A DNA stretch of 64,000 bases from Streptomyces fumigatiscleroticus. GTDB taxonomy: Bacteria > Actinomycetota > Actinomycetes > Streptomycetales > Streptomycetaceae. The translations under genes were made by a program, and so were the position numbers. Below, one piece after another: positions 52,163 through 61,015 of this stretch. Position 1 is the stretch's first letter; each line of letters starts with the position of its first letter. The notes under the pieces were generated by a model. It was not told where the DNA came from, searched no databases, and saw only the letters and a program-made list of their open reading frames with translations. The DNA is taken from positions 62,001 through 126,000 of the forward strand of contig NZ_BMQF01000012.1 of assembly GCF_014647975.1 (NCBI RefSeq). Direction: 5' to 3'.

Positions 52163-52204
52163 CCGGTGGCCGGCCCCGCCACCACGGGCGGGACCGGCCA
52201 CCGG
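52163..52204 (-). terminator. Terminator of the peptide-binding lipoprotein gene
   Basis: Stem CCGGTGGCCGG-c-CCCGCC / GGCGGG-a-CCGGCCACCGG with one mismatch, 27 bp past the stop. Confidence 0.82.
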
Positions 52205-52230
52205 TCGGTACCTCGTCGCGTCGACGGGCG

Positions 52231-53835
52231 TCAGCCGCTGGTGCCCCGGCTGAGCTCCCACAGCTGGAGGCTGGAGGAGGAGTTGATGGCGTAGGCGGTG
52301 CCCACGATGTCGTCCCGCGCGGCGATGTACTGCTTGCCCTGCCACAGCGGCAGCAGCGGAACGTCCTTGGCGACGATGTCCTGAATATCCGTCAGGCTCT
52401 CGGCCGCCGACAGCCGGTCGGCCTCACGGCGCGACTCCGGGATCAGGGTGTTGATGATCTTGCTGTTCGCGTACGGCGAGCCGAGGGTGTTGTCCTTGTC
52501 GAGGAACGGCGCGAGGAAGTTGTCGGCGTCCGGGAAGTCCGGGAACCAGCCCATGCCGTAGACGTCGTACTCACCCTTGCGCTCGGCCGGGTTGAACGTC
52601 TTCCAGAGGGTGCCCTTGATGTCGACGTCGAACAGGCCGCTGTCGTTCAGCTGCTTCTGCAACTGCTCGAACTCGCTCTTGGTGGCCGAGCCGTAGTGGT
52701 CGGTGGTGTAGTTCAGCGTCAGCTTCACCGGCGTGGTGATGCCCGCGGCGGTCAGCAGGGACTTGGCCTTGGACACGCTCGGGTCGCCGTACTCGTTGAA
52801 GAACGAGTTGGAGTGACCGGTGATGCTGGCCGGGACCAGCGAGTACAGCGGCTCGGCCTGGGTGCCGTACACGTTGTTGACGAGCTCGTTGCGGTTGATG
52901 AGCTGTGCCATCGCCTGGCGGACGGCCTTGTTCTTCACCGACGGGGCGTCGGTGTTGAAGCCCAGGTAGCGGATCTCCAGGCCGGGCATCTCGACCAGGT
53001 CGATGTCGCCGCCGGAGGCGTCGGAGAGCTTCTTGATCTGAGCCGGGGTCATCGAGCGGGTCATCACGTCGATGTCGCCCTTCTCGATCGCGGCCTCCAT
53101 GGCGTCCGCGTCGGTGTAGGAGACCAGCTCGACCTGGTCGTTGTTCACCTTCAGCGCCCCCTTGTAGTTGGGGTTCTTGGTGAACACGGCCTTGACCAGC
53201 TCGTTGTCCTTCACCTCGGCCTTCATGGTGTACGGGCCGGAACCGTCCACCTGGAAGCCGTCGCGCAGCTTGTTCTTCTCGTAGTCGTCCGGGTTGACGA
53301 TGCCGGCGACCGGGGTCGACAGCTTGAACGGGAAGGTGGCGTCGGCGGTGTTGAGGTGGAAGATGACCTCGCGGTCGCCCTGCGTCTCGATGGTGTCGAT
53401 GGTGGACAGCAGGGCGAAGACGCCGGTGTCGCCCTTGATGGCCAGGGCGCGCTCGATGGAGTACTTCACGTCGGCGGCGGTGACCGGGTCGCCGTTGGCG
53501 AATTTCAGGCCGTCGCGCAGGGTGCAGGCGTAGCGTTCGTTGCCGGTGTCGGTGAACCCGCACTTCTCGGCGGCCTCGGGCACCGGCTCGCCGTCGCCGC
53601 GCGGCTGCACCATCAGGGTCTGCACGGTCTGCCGCAGGATGTTCCAGCCGCCGACGTCGTAGGAGTACGCCGGGTCGAGGGGCGCGGGGGCGTCCTCCGC
53701 GGCGGTGAACCGGTCCGTGGTGCCGACGACGATCGCGTCACCGCCGCCGCTGCCGCCGTCGGACCCGCCGCAGGCGGCGAGTACCGGCGCGAGCAGGCCG
53801 ACGACGGCCGGCAGCACCAAAGTCTTGCGGTTCAT
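52231..53835 (-). CDS. ABC transporter extracellular peptide-binding lipoprotein
   Basis: Solute-binding protein family 5 (DppA/OppA), 534 residues. A lipoprotein signal with lipobox LAAC (Cys22) is followed by Gly-rich GGSDGGSGGGD, then a class II peptide-binding fold (KFANGDPVTAADVKYSIERAL; QVDGSGPYTMK; GLEIRYLGFNTDAPSVKNKAVRQA; GWFPDFPDADNFLAPFLD). No permease or ATPase gene is adjacent, so it works with components elsewhere. ATG 53835. Ligand is probably an oligopeptide but not defined. Confidence 0.93.
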   Translation of the reverse strand: MNRKTLVLPAVVGLLAPVLAACGGSDGGSGGGDAIVVGTTDRFTAAEDAPAPLDPAYSYDVGGWNILRQTVQTLMVQPRGDGEPVPEAAEKCGFTDTGNERYACTLRDGLKFANGDPVTAADVKYSIERALAIKGDTGVFALLSTIDTIETQGDREVIFHLNTADATFPFKLSTPVAGIVNPDDYEKNKLRDGFQVDGSGPYTMKAEVKDNELVKAVFTKNPNYKGALKVNNDQVELVSYTDADAMEAAIEKGDIDVMTRSMTPAQIKKLSDASGGDIDLVEMPGLEIRYLGFNTDAPSVKNKAVRQAMAQLINRNELVNNVYGTQAEPLYSLVPASITGHSNSFFNEYGDPSVSKAKSLLTAAGITTPVKLTLNYTTDHYGSATKSEFEQLQKQLNDSGLFDVDIKGTLWKTFNPAERKGEYDVYGMGWFPDFPDADNFLAPFLDKDNTLGSPYANSKIINTLIPESRREADRLSAAESLTDIQDIVAKDVPLLPLWQGKQYIAARDDIVGTAYAINSSSSLQLWELSRGTSG

Positions 53836-54198
53836 GCTCGAGTTTCTCCAGAGCTGTCGGGTCCGTGCATCCTGCATGCTTGGGGTGTCGCGGCGGATGA
53901 CGGGGCTGGGGCGATGTTCTCGCGATGAGATTAGTCCGCACCTGGACAAGGGTTCGCCGCCAGTGGAGTTGACCCCTCATCACGCAGCGAAACCGGGTGT
54001 GGACGCACCGAAAAACCGACAGCGGAAGGATTAGTGCAGCGTTTCACCAATCGGGACACAAGGGCGCACCGACAGCGCCCGACAGGTGGCACACAGCACA
54101 TGCATCATCACCTGTCGACCCCCTGCAACGTGGGGAACCTCACATCCCCGAGAGGGTTCGCCGGAGCCCGGCCGGAACCCGAATTCCACCCCCGGCAG
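53836..54198. other. Intergenic region upstream of the peptide-binding lipoprotein
   Basis: No gene on either strand. Presumably the lipoprotein gene's promoter. A 9-bp inverted repeat CGACAGGTG / CACCTGTCG (54080-54088 and 54109-54117, 20-bp spacing) lies about 250 bp before the start; it could be a regulator site or a weak hairpin. Confidence 0.4.
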
Positions 54199-54239
54199 GG
54201 CGGGAATTCCCCCGGTCACGCGTTCCCGGAATTCCCGCC
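54199..54239 (-). terminator. Terminator of the HAD hydrolase gene
   Basis: Perfect 12-bp stem GGCGGGAATTCC / GGAATTCCCGCC with a 17-base loop, 30 bp past the stop. Confidence 0.75.
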
Positions 54240-54268
54240 GCTATCGGCGCTGCACGCTGGGTGAACGC

Positions 54269-55009
54269 CTAGCGCATTTCCGTCATGAGTGAGCGCAGGA
54301 ATGTCAGGTCGACCTCTTCCAGAGAGGTGACGACGGTGCGCCCGTCGGCCGGGGAGATGGGGGCGACCGACGGCACCGCCACGACCCGGCAGCCGGCCGC
54401 CTCCGCGGCCGCGACCCCGGTCACGGTGTCCTCGATGACGGCGCACCGGGCCGGGTCGACACCGAGTCCGGCGGCGGCGGTCAGATACGGGTCGGGGTGG
54501 GGCTTGGTGCGCGGCACCTCGTCGCCGGCGACCGTGAGGGTGAAGTGCTGCGGGCCGAGAAAGGCCAGCACACGGTCGATGATGCGCCGGTGCGAGGCGG
54601 AGACCAGCGCGGTGGGGACGTCGTACGTGTACAGCTCCGCCAGCAGCCGGGCCGCCCCGGGCATCAGCGGCAGGGCACGGCCGATACGGTCCTCGAACCC
54701 GTCGTTGAGCAGCACCGACAGCTCGGCGAGCGTGATGTCGGCGCCCGTGGCCTCGATCAGGAATCCGGCGCTGCGGCTCATGGGGCCGCCGACCACGACA
54801 TGGCGCCAGGAGTCGTCGAGCGTGTGGCCGAGGGCGGCGAAGACCTCGACCTCGACGTCCCACCAGAAGCCCTCGGTGTCCACCAGGGTGCCGTCCATGT
54901 CGAGGAGCACGGCCTGAAGGGCCGAGCCCCCGGCCAGTGGTGGCTTGCCTGCTCGAACCTGGTCGAGGGCTTGGGGAAGGGATCCGGGCGCGGGGACCGT
55001 ACTGGTCAT
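54269..55009 (-). CDS. HAD-family phosphatase (beta-phosphoglucomutase-like)
   Basis: Haloacid dehalogenase-superfamily hydrolase of 246 residues, subfamily IA. Motif I DMDGTLVDTEG (Asp nucleophile), motif II ALVSAS, motif III Lys in RTKPHPDPY and motif IV VIEDTVTG are present; the helical cap lies between motifs I and II. ATG 55009 has AAGGAGG ten bases upstream; the upstream reading belongs to metH's other frames. It follows metH by 164 bp across a terminator. Substrate unknown (sugar phosphate or nucleotide are usual). Confidence 0.93.
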   Translation of the reverse strand: MTSTVPAPGSLPQALDQVRAGKPPLAGGSALQAVLLDMDGTLVDTEGFWWDVEVEVFAALGHTLDDSWRHVVVGGPMSRSAGFLIEATGADITLAELSVLLNDGFEDRIGRALPLMPGAARLLAELYTYDVPTALVSASHRRIIDRVLAFLGPQHFTLTVAGDEVPRTKPHPDPYLTAAAGLGVDPARCAVIEDTVTGVAAAEAAGCRVVAVPSVAPISPADGRTVVTSLEEVDLTFLRSLMTEMR

Positions 55010-55035
55010 CCGGACGTACCTCCTTGAGGGACGAT

Positions 55036-55067
55036 CAGGCCGGTTCCCCGCGAAGGGAACCGGCCTG
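55036..55067 (-). terminator. Terminator of metH
   Basis: Perfect 13-bp stem CAGGCCGGTTCCC / GGGAACCGGCCTG with a CGCGAA loop, 107 bp past the metH stop and just before the HAD start. Confidence 0.85.
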
Positions 55068-55173
55068 CAATGGACCGACCAGTGTACGACGTGTGCGACC
55101 GGAGCGCCGGGTGGACGCGTGTGCCCCGGGACACACCCGGTCACCGGTGTGTCCCGGGGATCCGGGAACCGCC

Positions 55174-58100
55174 TCAGCGGGCGTTGAAGTACTTCGCCTC
55201 GGGGTGGTGGATGACGATGGCGTCCGTGGACTGCTCGGGGTGGAGCTGGAACTCCTCGGAGAGGTGGACGCCGATGCGCTCGGGCCGGAGCAGCTCGGCG
55301 ATCTTCGCGCGGTCCTCCAGGTCGGGGCAGGCGCCGTAGCCGAGGGAGAAGCGGGCGCCGCGGTACTTCAGCGCGAACATGTCCTCCATCTCGGCCGGGT
55401 CCTCGCCGGCGAAGCCGAGTTCGGCGCGCACGCGCGCGTGCCAGTACTCGGCGAGCGCCTCCGCCAGCTGGACGGAGAGACCGTGCAGTTCGAGGTAGTC
55501 GCGGTAGGAGTTGGACTCGAAGAGCCGGGCGGTCTCCTCGCCGATCCGCGAGCCGACGGTGACCACCTGGAAGCCGACGACGTCGGTCTCGCCGGACTCC
55601 TCCGGGCGGAAGAAGTCGGCCAGGCACAGGCGCCGGCCGCGGCGCTGGCGCGGGAAGGTGAAGCGGGTGCGCTCGTTGCCCTGCTCGTCCAGGATGATCA
55701 GGTCGTCGTCCTTGGAGACGCACGGGAAGTAGCCGTGGACCACGGCCGCTTCCAGCAGGTTCTCGGTCTGGAGCCGGTCCAGCAGGCCGCGCAGCCGGGG
55801 CCGGCCCTCGGTCTCGACCAGTTCCTCGTAGGTCGGGCCGTCGCCGGTGCGGGCCTGCTTCAGTCCCCACTGGCCCTTGAACAGGGCGCCCTCGTCGAGC
55901 CAGCTCGCGTACTCCTTGAGCTGGATGCCCTTGACGACGCGGGTGCCGAAGAAGGGCGGGGTGGGGACGGGGTTGTCGGTGGCGACGTCGGAGCGCACGT
56001 GCCCGGTCTCGGGCCGCTCCTCGACCTCCACCGTGGCCGCGCGGACCCGGCGCTGCTTCAGCTCGGGCAGCTTGGCGCCGGGCACGCCGCGCTTGATGCC
56101 GATGAGCGCGTCCATCAGCCGTAGCCCCTCGAACGCGTCGCGGGCGTAGCGGACCTCGCCCTCGTAGAGCTCGTGCAGGTCCTGCTCGACATAGGCCCGG
56201 GTCAGGGCGGCGCCGCCGAGGATGACCGGGAAGTCGGCGGCCAGGCCGCGCTGGTTGAGCTCCTCCAGGTTCTCCTTCATGATCACCGTGGACTTGACCA
56301 GCAGTCCGGACATGCCGATGACGTCGGCGCGGTGTTCCTCGGCGGCCTCCAGGATCGCGGAGACCGGCTGCTTGATGCCGAGGTTGACGACGTTGTAGCC
56401 GTTGTTGGACAGGATGATGTCGACCAGGTTCTTGCCGATGTCGTGCACGTCGCCGCGGACGGTGGCCAGCACGATGGTGCCCTTGCCCTCGGCGTCGGAC
56501 TTCTCCATGTGCGGTTCGAGGTAGGCCACGGCGGCCTTCATCACCTCGGCGGACTGGAGCACGAAGGGCAGCTGCATCTGGCCCGAGCCGAACAGCTCGC
56601 CGACCACCTTCATGCCGTCCAGCAGCGTCTCGTTGACGATGTCCAGCGCCGAACGCTCCGTCAGCGCCTCGTCCAGATCGGCCTCCAGGCCGTTGCGCTC
56701 GCCGTCGATGATGCGCCGCTTGAGCCGCTCCTCCAGCGGCAGGGCGGCCAGCTCCTCGGCCTTGGAGGCGCGCAGCGACTTGGCGGTGGCGCCCTCGAAC
56801 AGCGCCATCAGCTTCTGCAACGGGTCGTAGCCCTCGCTACGGCGGTCGTAGATCAGGTCGAGGGCGGTCTTGACCTGCTCCTCCTCGAAACGGGCGATCG
56901 GCAGGATCTTGGAGGCGTGCACGATCGCCGAGTCCAGGCCCGCCTTCACGCACTCGTCGAGGAACACGGAGTTCAGCACGATCCGGGCGGCCGGGTTGAG
57001 ACCGAAGGAGATGTTCGACAGCCCCAGCGTGGTCTGCACGTCCGGGTGGCGGCGCTTGAGCTCGCGGATCGCCTCGATGGTGGCGACGCCGTCCCCCCGG
57101 GACTCCTCCTGGCCGGTGCAGATGGTGAAGGTCAGACAGTCGATGAGGATGTCGGACTCGTGGATGCCCCAGTTGCCGGTCAGGTCGGCGATCAGCCGCT
57201 CGGCGATCTCCACCTTCTTCTCGGCGGTACGGGCCTGGCCCTCCTCGTCGATGGTCAGCGCGATCAGCGCCGCGCCGTGCTCCTGCGCGAGCTTCGTCAC
57301 CTTGGCGAACCGGGAGTCGGGACCGTCGCCGTCCTCGTAGTTCACCGAGTTGATCACCGCGCGGCCGCCGAGCTTCTCCAGCCCCGCCCGGATCACCTCG
57401 ACCTCGGTGGAGTCCAGCACGATCGGCAGCGTGGAGGCGGTGGCCAGCCGGCCGGCCAGCTCCTCCATGTCCGCCACGCCGTCCCGGCCCACGTAGTCCA
57501 CGCACAGGTCGAGCATGTGCGCGCCCTCACGGATCTGGTCCCGGGCCATCTCCACGCAGTCGTCCCAGCGGCCCTGAAGCATGGCCTCGCGGAACTTCTT
57601 CGACCCGTTGGCGTTGGTGCGCTCGCCGATGGCGAGGTAGGAGGTGTCCTGCCGGAACGGCACCGTCTGGTACAGGGAGGCGGCACCGGGCTCGGGGCGC
57701 GGGGCGCGCTCGGGCGGGGTGACACCGCGCACGCGCTCCACGACCTGGCGCAGGTGCTCGGGGGTCGTGCCGCAGCAGCCGCCGACCAGGGACAGGCCGT
57801 AGTCCCGTACGAAGTTCTCCTGCGCGTCCGCCAGCCCCTCGGGGCCCAGCGGGAAGTGGGCACCGTCCTTGGTGAGCACCGGCAGACCCGCGTTCGGCAT
57901 GCACAGCAGCGGGATGCGGGAGTGCCGGGTGAGGTAGCGCAGGTGCTCGCTCATCTCGGCGGGGCCGGTGGAGCAGTTCAGGCCGATCATGTCGATGCCG
58001 AGCGGCTCCAGCGCGGTCAGCGCGGCCCCGATCTCGGAGCCGAGCAGCATGGTGCCCGTCGTCTCGAACGCCATCGACACCAGCAACGGCACCTCGGTGC

Positions 58101-58692
58101 CGGTGGCCTCCATGGCGCGCCGGGCACCCAGGACGGAGGCCTTCGTCTGGAGCAGGTCCTGCGTGGTCTCCACGATGAGGGCGTCTGCGCCACCGGCGAG
58201 CAGGCCCTCGGCGTTGGCCTGGAAACCGTCGCGGATGGTGGTGTACGGCACATGGCCCAGCGTCGGCAGCTTGGTGCCGGGGCCGATCGAGCCCAGCACC
58301 CAGCGCTGCCGGCCGTCACCGGCGGTGAACTCGTCGGCCACCTCACGGGCGATACGGGCGCCCGCCTCGGAGAGTTCGTGGACGCGGTCGGCGATGTCGT
58401 ACTCGGCCATGGCCGCGTGATTCGCGCCGAAGGTGTTGGTCTCCACACAGTCGACGCCCACCGAGAAATACGCCTCGTGCACCGAGCGGACGATGTCCGG
58501 CCGGGTCAGGTTGAGCACCTCGTTGCACCCCTCGAGCTGCTGGAAGTCCTCCAGCGAGGGGTTCTGGGCCTGAAGCATGGTGCCCATCGCGCCGTCGGCG
58601 ACCACCACGCGGGTGGCGAGCGCCTCACGAAGGGCGGACACACGGGTCCGGCTGTCGGCGGTAGGGGTGGGCGTGGGCGGCAACGAGGCCAT
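55174..58692 (-). CDS. metH: Cobalamin-dependent methionine synthase
   Basis: Transfers methyl from 5-methyltetrahydrofolate to homocysteine through cobalamin; 1172 residues, full length. In order: homocysteine-binding domain (1-330, zinc Cys in GLNCST and GGCCGTT), pterin-binding domain (about 350-620, GERTNANGSKKF), cap domain, cobalamin-binding domain with DVHDIG and GMSGLLVKST, and the C-terminal AdoMet activation domain (SLGYGACPDLEDR; YFNAR end). ATG 58692 (MASLPPTP) has GGGAG about seven bases upstream. Divergent from gylR; the 5' region has a two-tier hairpin. Confidence 0.98.
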   Translation of the reverse strand: MASLPPTPTPTADSRTRVSALREALATRVVVADGAMGTMLQAQNPSLEDFQQLEGCNEVLNLTRPDIVRSVHEAYFSVGVDCVETNTFGANHAAMAEYDIADRVHELSEAGARIAREVADEFTAGDGRQRWVLGSIGPGTKLPTLGHVPYTTIRDGFQANAEGLLAGGADALIVETTQDLLQTKASVLGARRAMEATGTEVPLLVSMAFETTGTMLLGSEIGAALTALEPLGIDMIGLNCSTGPAEMSEHLRYLTRHSRIPLLCMPNAGLPVLTKDGAHFPLGPEGLADAQENFVRDYGLSLVGGCCGTTPEHLRQVVERVRGVTPPERAPRPEPGAASLYQTVPFRQDTSYLAIGERTNANGSKKFREAMLQGRWDDCVEMARDQIREGAHMLDLCVDYVGRDGVADMEELAGRLATASTLPIVLDSTEVEVIRAGLEKLGGRAVINSVNYEDGDGPDSRFAKVTKLAQEHGAALIALTIDEEGQARTAEKKVEIAERLIADLTGNWGIHESDILIDCLTFTICTGQEESRGDGVATIEAIRELKRRHPDVQTTLGLSNISFGLNPAARIVLNSVFLDECVKAGLDSAIVHASKILPIARFEEEQVKTALDLIYDRRSEGYDPLQKLMALFEGATAKSLRASKAEELAALPLEERLKRRIIDGERNGLEADLDEALTERSALDIVNETLLDGMKVVGELFGSGQMQLPFVLQSAEVMKAAVAYLEPHMEKSDAEGKGTIVLATVRGDVHDIGKNLVDIILSNNGYNVVNLGIKQPVSAILEAAEEHRADVIGMSGLLVKSTVIMKENLEELNQRGLAADFPVILGGAALTRAYVEQDLHELYEGEVRYARDAFEGLRLMDALIGIKRGVPGAKLPELKQRRVRAATVEVEERPETGHVRSDVATDNPVPTPPFFGTRVVKGIQLKEYASWLDEGALFKGQWGLKQARTGDGPTYEELVETEGRPRLRGLLDRLQTENLLEAAVVHGYFPCVSKDDDLIILDEQGNERTRFTFPRQRRGRRLCLADFFRPEESGETDVVGFQVVTVGSRIGEETARLFESNSYRDYLELHGLSVQLAEALAEYWHARVRAELGFAGEDPAEMEDMFALKYRGARFSLGYGACPDLEDRAKIAELLRPERIGVHLSEEFQLHPEQSTDAIVIHHPEAKYFNAR

Positions 58693-58727
58693 GAAGGGCT
58701 CCCTCTGATGCGACGGCTGTCGGCTTT

Positions 58728-58768
58728 GCGCTCCTGGCGGGTCCGCGGGACCTTTGCCAGGAGGGCGC
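58728..58768 (-). promoter_or_regulatory. Two-tier hairpin in the metH leader
   Basis: Outer stem GCGCTCCTGGC (58728-58738) with GCCAGGAGGGCGC (58756-58768, two extra bases) encloses GGTCC/GGACC with a 3-base loop. It lies 36 bp upstream of the metH start, where it could act as an attenuator or transcript stabiliser. I see no SAM or cobalamin riboswitch consensus around it. Confidence 0.4.
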
Positions 58769-58935
58769 ACCCGGCCAGGGTAGCCGGGAGCGGGGGCTGA
58801 TGGTCAGGGCGTCCACGGGGCGGACGAGGATGGCGGCCGGGTCACGCGTGGGCGACCTTCGGGGGACGTGCGGGAGACGGGTGACACGGCGGGTACCGGC
58901 CGACCGTTGGCGGTGGATCGGCATGGACCGGTAGT

Positions 58936-58953
58936 GTTCGGCATTGCCGAACA
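58936..58953. promoter_or_regulatory. Candidate GylR operator upstream of gylR
   Basis: GTTCGGCATTGCCGAACA contains the perfect 6-3-6 palindrome TTCGGC-ATT-GCCGAA, 54 bp before the gylR start. A near-identical site lies before glpF. Confidence 0.72.
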
Positions 58954-59006
58954 GTGGCGGCGAGCGTCGCGGATCGGCGGTCGAAGGGGACGGAGGCGGT
59001 ACGGCG

Positions 59007-59771
59007 ATGGCACGGAACATCCAGTCGCTCGAACGGGCGGCCGCGATGCTGCGGCTGCTCGCGGGCGGCGAGCGGCGGCTCGGCCTGTCGGACATCGCCT
59101 CGTCGCTGGGCCTGGCCAAGGGCACCGCCCACGGCATCCTGCGCACCCTCCAGCACGAGGGCTTCGTGGAGCAGGACGACACCTCCGGGCGCTACCAGCT
59201 GGGCGCGGAGCTGCTGCGGCTGGGCACGACCTATCTGGACGTGCACGAGCTGCGGGCGCGCGCCCTGGTGTGGACGGACGACCTGGCCCGTTCCAGCGGG
59301 GAGAGCGTCTATCTGGGCGTGCTGCACCAGCAGGGCGTGCTGATCGTGCACCACGTCTTCCGGCCCGACGACAGCCGGCAGGTCCTGGAGATCGGGGCCA
59401 TGCAGCCGCTGCACTCCACGGCCCTGGGCAAGGTGCTGTCGGCGTACGACCCGGTGGCGCACAGCGAGGCGCTGGACACCGAGCGCCAGGCGTTCACGGA
59501 CCGGACCGTGTGCGAGCCGGAGGGCTTCGAGCAGATCCTCGACCTCACCCGCGCGCGCGGGTACGCGGCGGACGTCGAGGAGACCTGGGAGGGTGTCGCC
59601 TCCCTCGCCGCTCCCATCCACGACCGGCGGCGGATGCCGGTCGGCGCGGTCGGCATCACCGGCGCCGTGGAGCGGCTGTGCCGCGACGGCGAGCTGCGCC
59701 CCGAGCTGATCGCGTCGGTACGGGACTGCGCCCGCGCGGTCTCGCGCGACCTGGGGGCCGGGCGCTTCTGA
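59007..59771 (+). CDS. gylR: IclR-family glycerol operon regulator GylR
   Basis: IclR-type repressor of 254 residues, same length as S. coelicolor GylR. N-terminal winged HTH (SLERAAAMLRLLAGGERRLG; DIASSLGLAKGTAHGILRTL) and a C-terminal effector domain (HSTALGKVLSAY; GEGVASLAAPIH region; GAVGITGA). ATG 59007 has GGAGG about ten bases upstream; the extension to 58944 overlaps the operator and is rejected. It lies immediately upstream of glpFKD, which it represses in the absence of glycerol 3-phosphate (established for S. coelicolor). Confidence 0.96.
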   Translation: MARNIQSLERAAAMLRLLAGGERRLGLSDIASSLGLAKGTAHGILRTLQHEGFVEQDDTSGRYQLGAELLRLGTTYLDVHELRARALVWTDDLARSSGESVYLGVLHQQGVLIVHHVFRPDDSRQVLEIGAMQPLHSTALGKVLSAYDPVAHSEALDTERQAFTDRTVCEPEGFEQILDLTRARGYAADVEETWEGVASLAAPIHDRRRMPVGAVGITGAVERLCRDGELRPELIASVRDCARAVSRDLGAGRF

Positions 59772-59780
59772 CGTACGAGA

Positions 59781-59818
59781 CCGGGGACCGGGACGCCGTG
59801 CGGCGTCCCGGTCCCCGG
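59781..59818 (+). terminator. Terminator of gylR
   Basis: Perfect 17-bp stem CCGGGGACCGGGACGCC / GGCGTCCCGGTCCCCGG with a GTGC tetraloop, ten bases past the stop. Confidence 0.9.
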
Positions 59819-60109
59819 CATGCCTCGATACGGACGGACCGGGCGGACCTTCACAGAACCGATCGAAGTTCTACATCTCACATCCGGCCACAACGTTCAC
59901 GCTTTCCTCGCCACAACTCTTGACTCACACGTAACGCCGGAGCAAGACTCCCGTCCATCGGTCGGCATTGTCGAACACCTACCGGCAATACGCGTTAGAG
60001 TGGGACAACGCCAAGGGCCGACATCGCTCTCACCACGAGGGCGCCGGAACCACCGGAGGAATCCCCGGGAGGTCCGGCTTCCCCTGGACGAAGGACAAAG
60101 GAGTCGCGG
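59819..60109 (+). promoter_or_regulatory. glpFKD promoter region with candidate GylR operator
   Basis: Holds GGTCGGCATTGTCGAACA at 59960-59977, 16 of 18 bases identical to the palindrome before gylR. A -10-like TAGAGT lies at 59996-60001, placing the operator over the -35 region. An alternative TTGACT box lies near 59918. The ribosome site AAAGGAG precedes the glpF GTG. Confidence 0.7.
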
Positions 60110-60904
60110 GTGTCCAGCTCCGACATCTTCATCGGCGAGACCATCGGTACCGCCGTACTCATCCTGCTCGGCGGCGGGGTCTGCGCCGCCGTGACTCTGA
60201 AGGCCTCCAAGGCCCGGAACGCCGGCTGGGTCGCCATCGCGTTCGGCTGGGGCTTCGCGGTCATGACCGCCGCCTACATCTCGGGCCCGCTCTCCGGGGC
60301 CCATCTCAACCCGGCCCTCACCGTGGCCCTCGCCATCAAGGACGGCGGCTGGAACAACGTCCCGGTCTACTTCGCCGGACAGATGCTCGGTGCGCTGATC
60401 GGCGCCACGCTGGTGTGGCTCGCCTACTACGGCCAGTTCCAGGCCCATCTCACCGACAAGGAGATCGTCGGCGGTCCCGGCGCCCAGGCCACCACCGCCA
60501 AGGCGGTCGAGGCCCAGGAGAAGGGCGCGGGCCCGGTCCTCGGTGTCTTCTCCACCGGCCCCGAGATCCGTCACACGGCGCAGAACCTGGCCACCGAGAT
60601 CATCGGCACCTTCGTCCTGGTCCTCGCGGTCCTCACCCAGGGCCTCAACGACGCGGGCAACGGCCTTGGCACCCTCGGCAGCCTCATCACCGCCTTCGTG
60701 GTGGTCAGCATCGGTCTCTCGCTGGGCGGCCCGACCGGTTACGCCATCAACCCGGCCCGTGACCTCGGCCCGCGCATCGTGCACGCCCTCCTGCCCCTGC
60801 CCAACAAGGGCGGCTCCGACTGGGGCTACGCCTGGATCCCGGTCGTCGGCCCGCTGGTCGGCGGCGCGATCGCGGCAGGCGTCTACAACGTCGCCTTCGC
60901 CTAG
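60110..60904 (+). CDS. glpF: Glycerol uptake facilitator
   Basis: Aquaglyceroporin of the MIP family, 264 residues, six transmembrane helices. Both half-helix motifs are present: SGAHLNPALT and GYAINPARDLGPR; the Asp after the second NPA is the mark of glycerol-conducting members. An extended loop (EAQEKGAGPVLG) lies in the middle. GTG start with AAAGGAG upstream. First gene of the glycerol operon (gylC in S. coelicolor). Confidence 0.96.
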   Translation: MSSSDIFIGETIGTAVLILLGGGVCAAVTLKASKARNAGWVAIAFGWGFAVMTAAYISGPLSGAHLNPALTVALAIKDGGWNNVPVYFAGQMLGALIGATLVWLAYYGQFQAHLTDKEIVGGPGAQATTAKAVEAQEKGAGPVLGVFSTGPEIRHTAQNLATEIIGTFVLVLAVLTQGLNDAGNGLGTLGSLITAFVVVSIGLSLGGPTGYAINPARDLGPRIVHALLPLPNKGGSDWGYAWIPVVGPLVGGAIAAGVYNVAFA

Positions 60905-61015
60905 AGGACGTCGACGCCTCCAGGACATCGAGTCCCGCACGCGACGCTTCGACGTCTCATCGGCACCGCGCCGCAAGGACAGCCCCTCAAACCCCACGGA
61001 CCCCAGGAGCACACA

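Noticed and set aside
58693..58800. Cobalamin or SAM riboswitch upstream of metH
   Set aside because: A hairpin is present but I find no B12-box or SAM riboswitch core sequence; recorded only as an unassigned leader structure.
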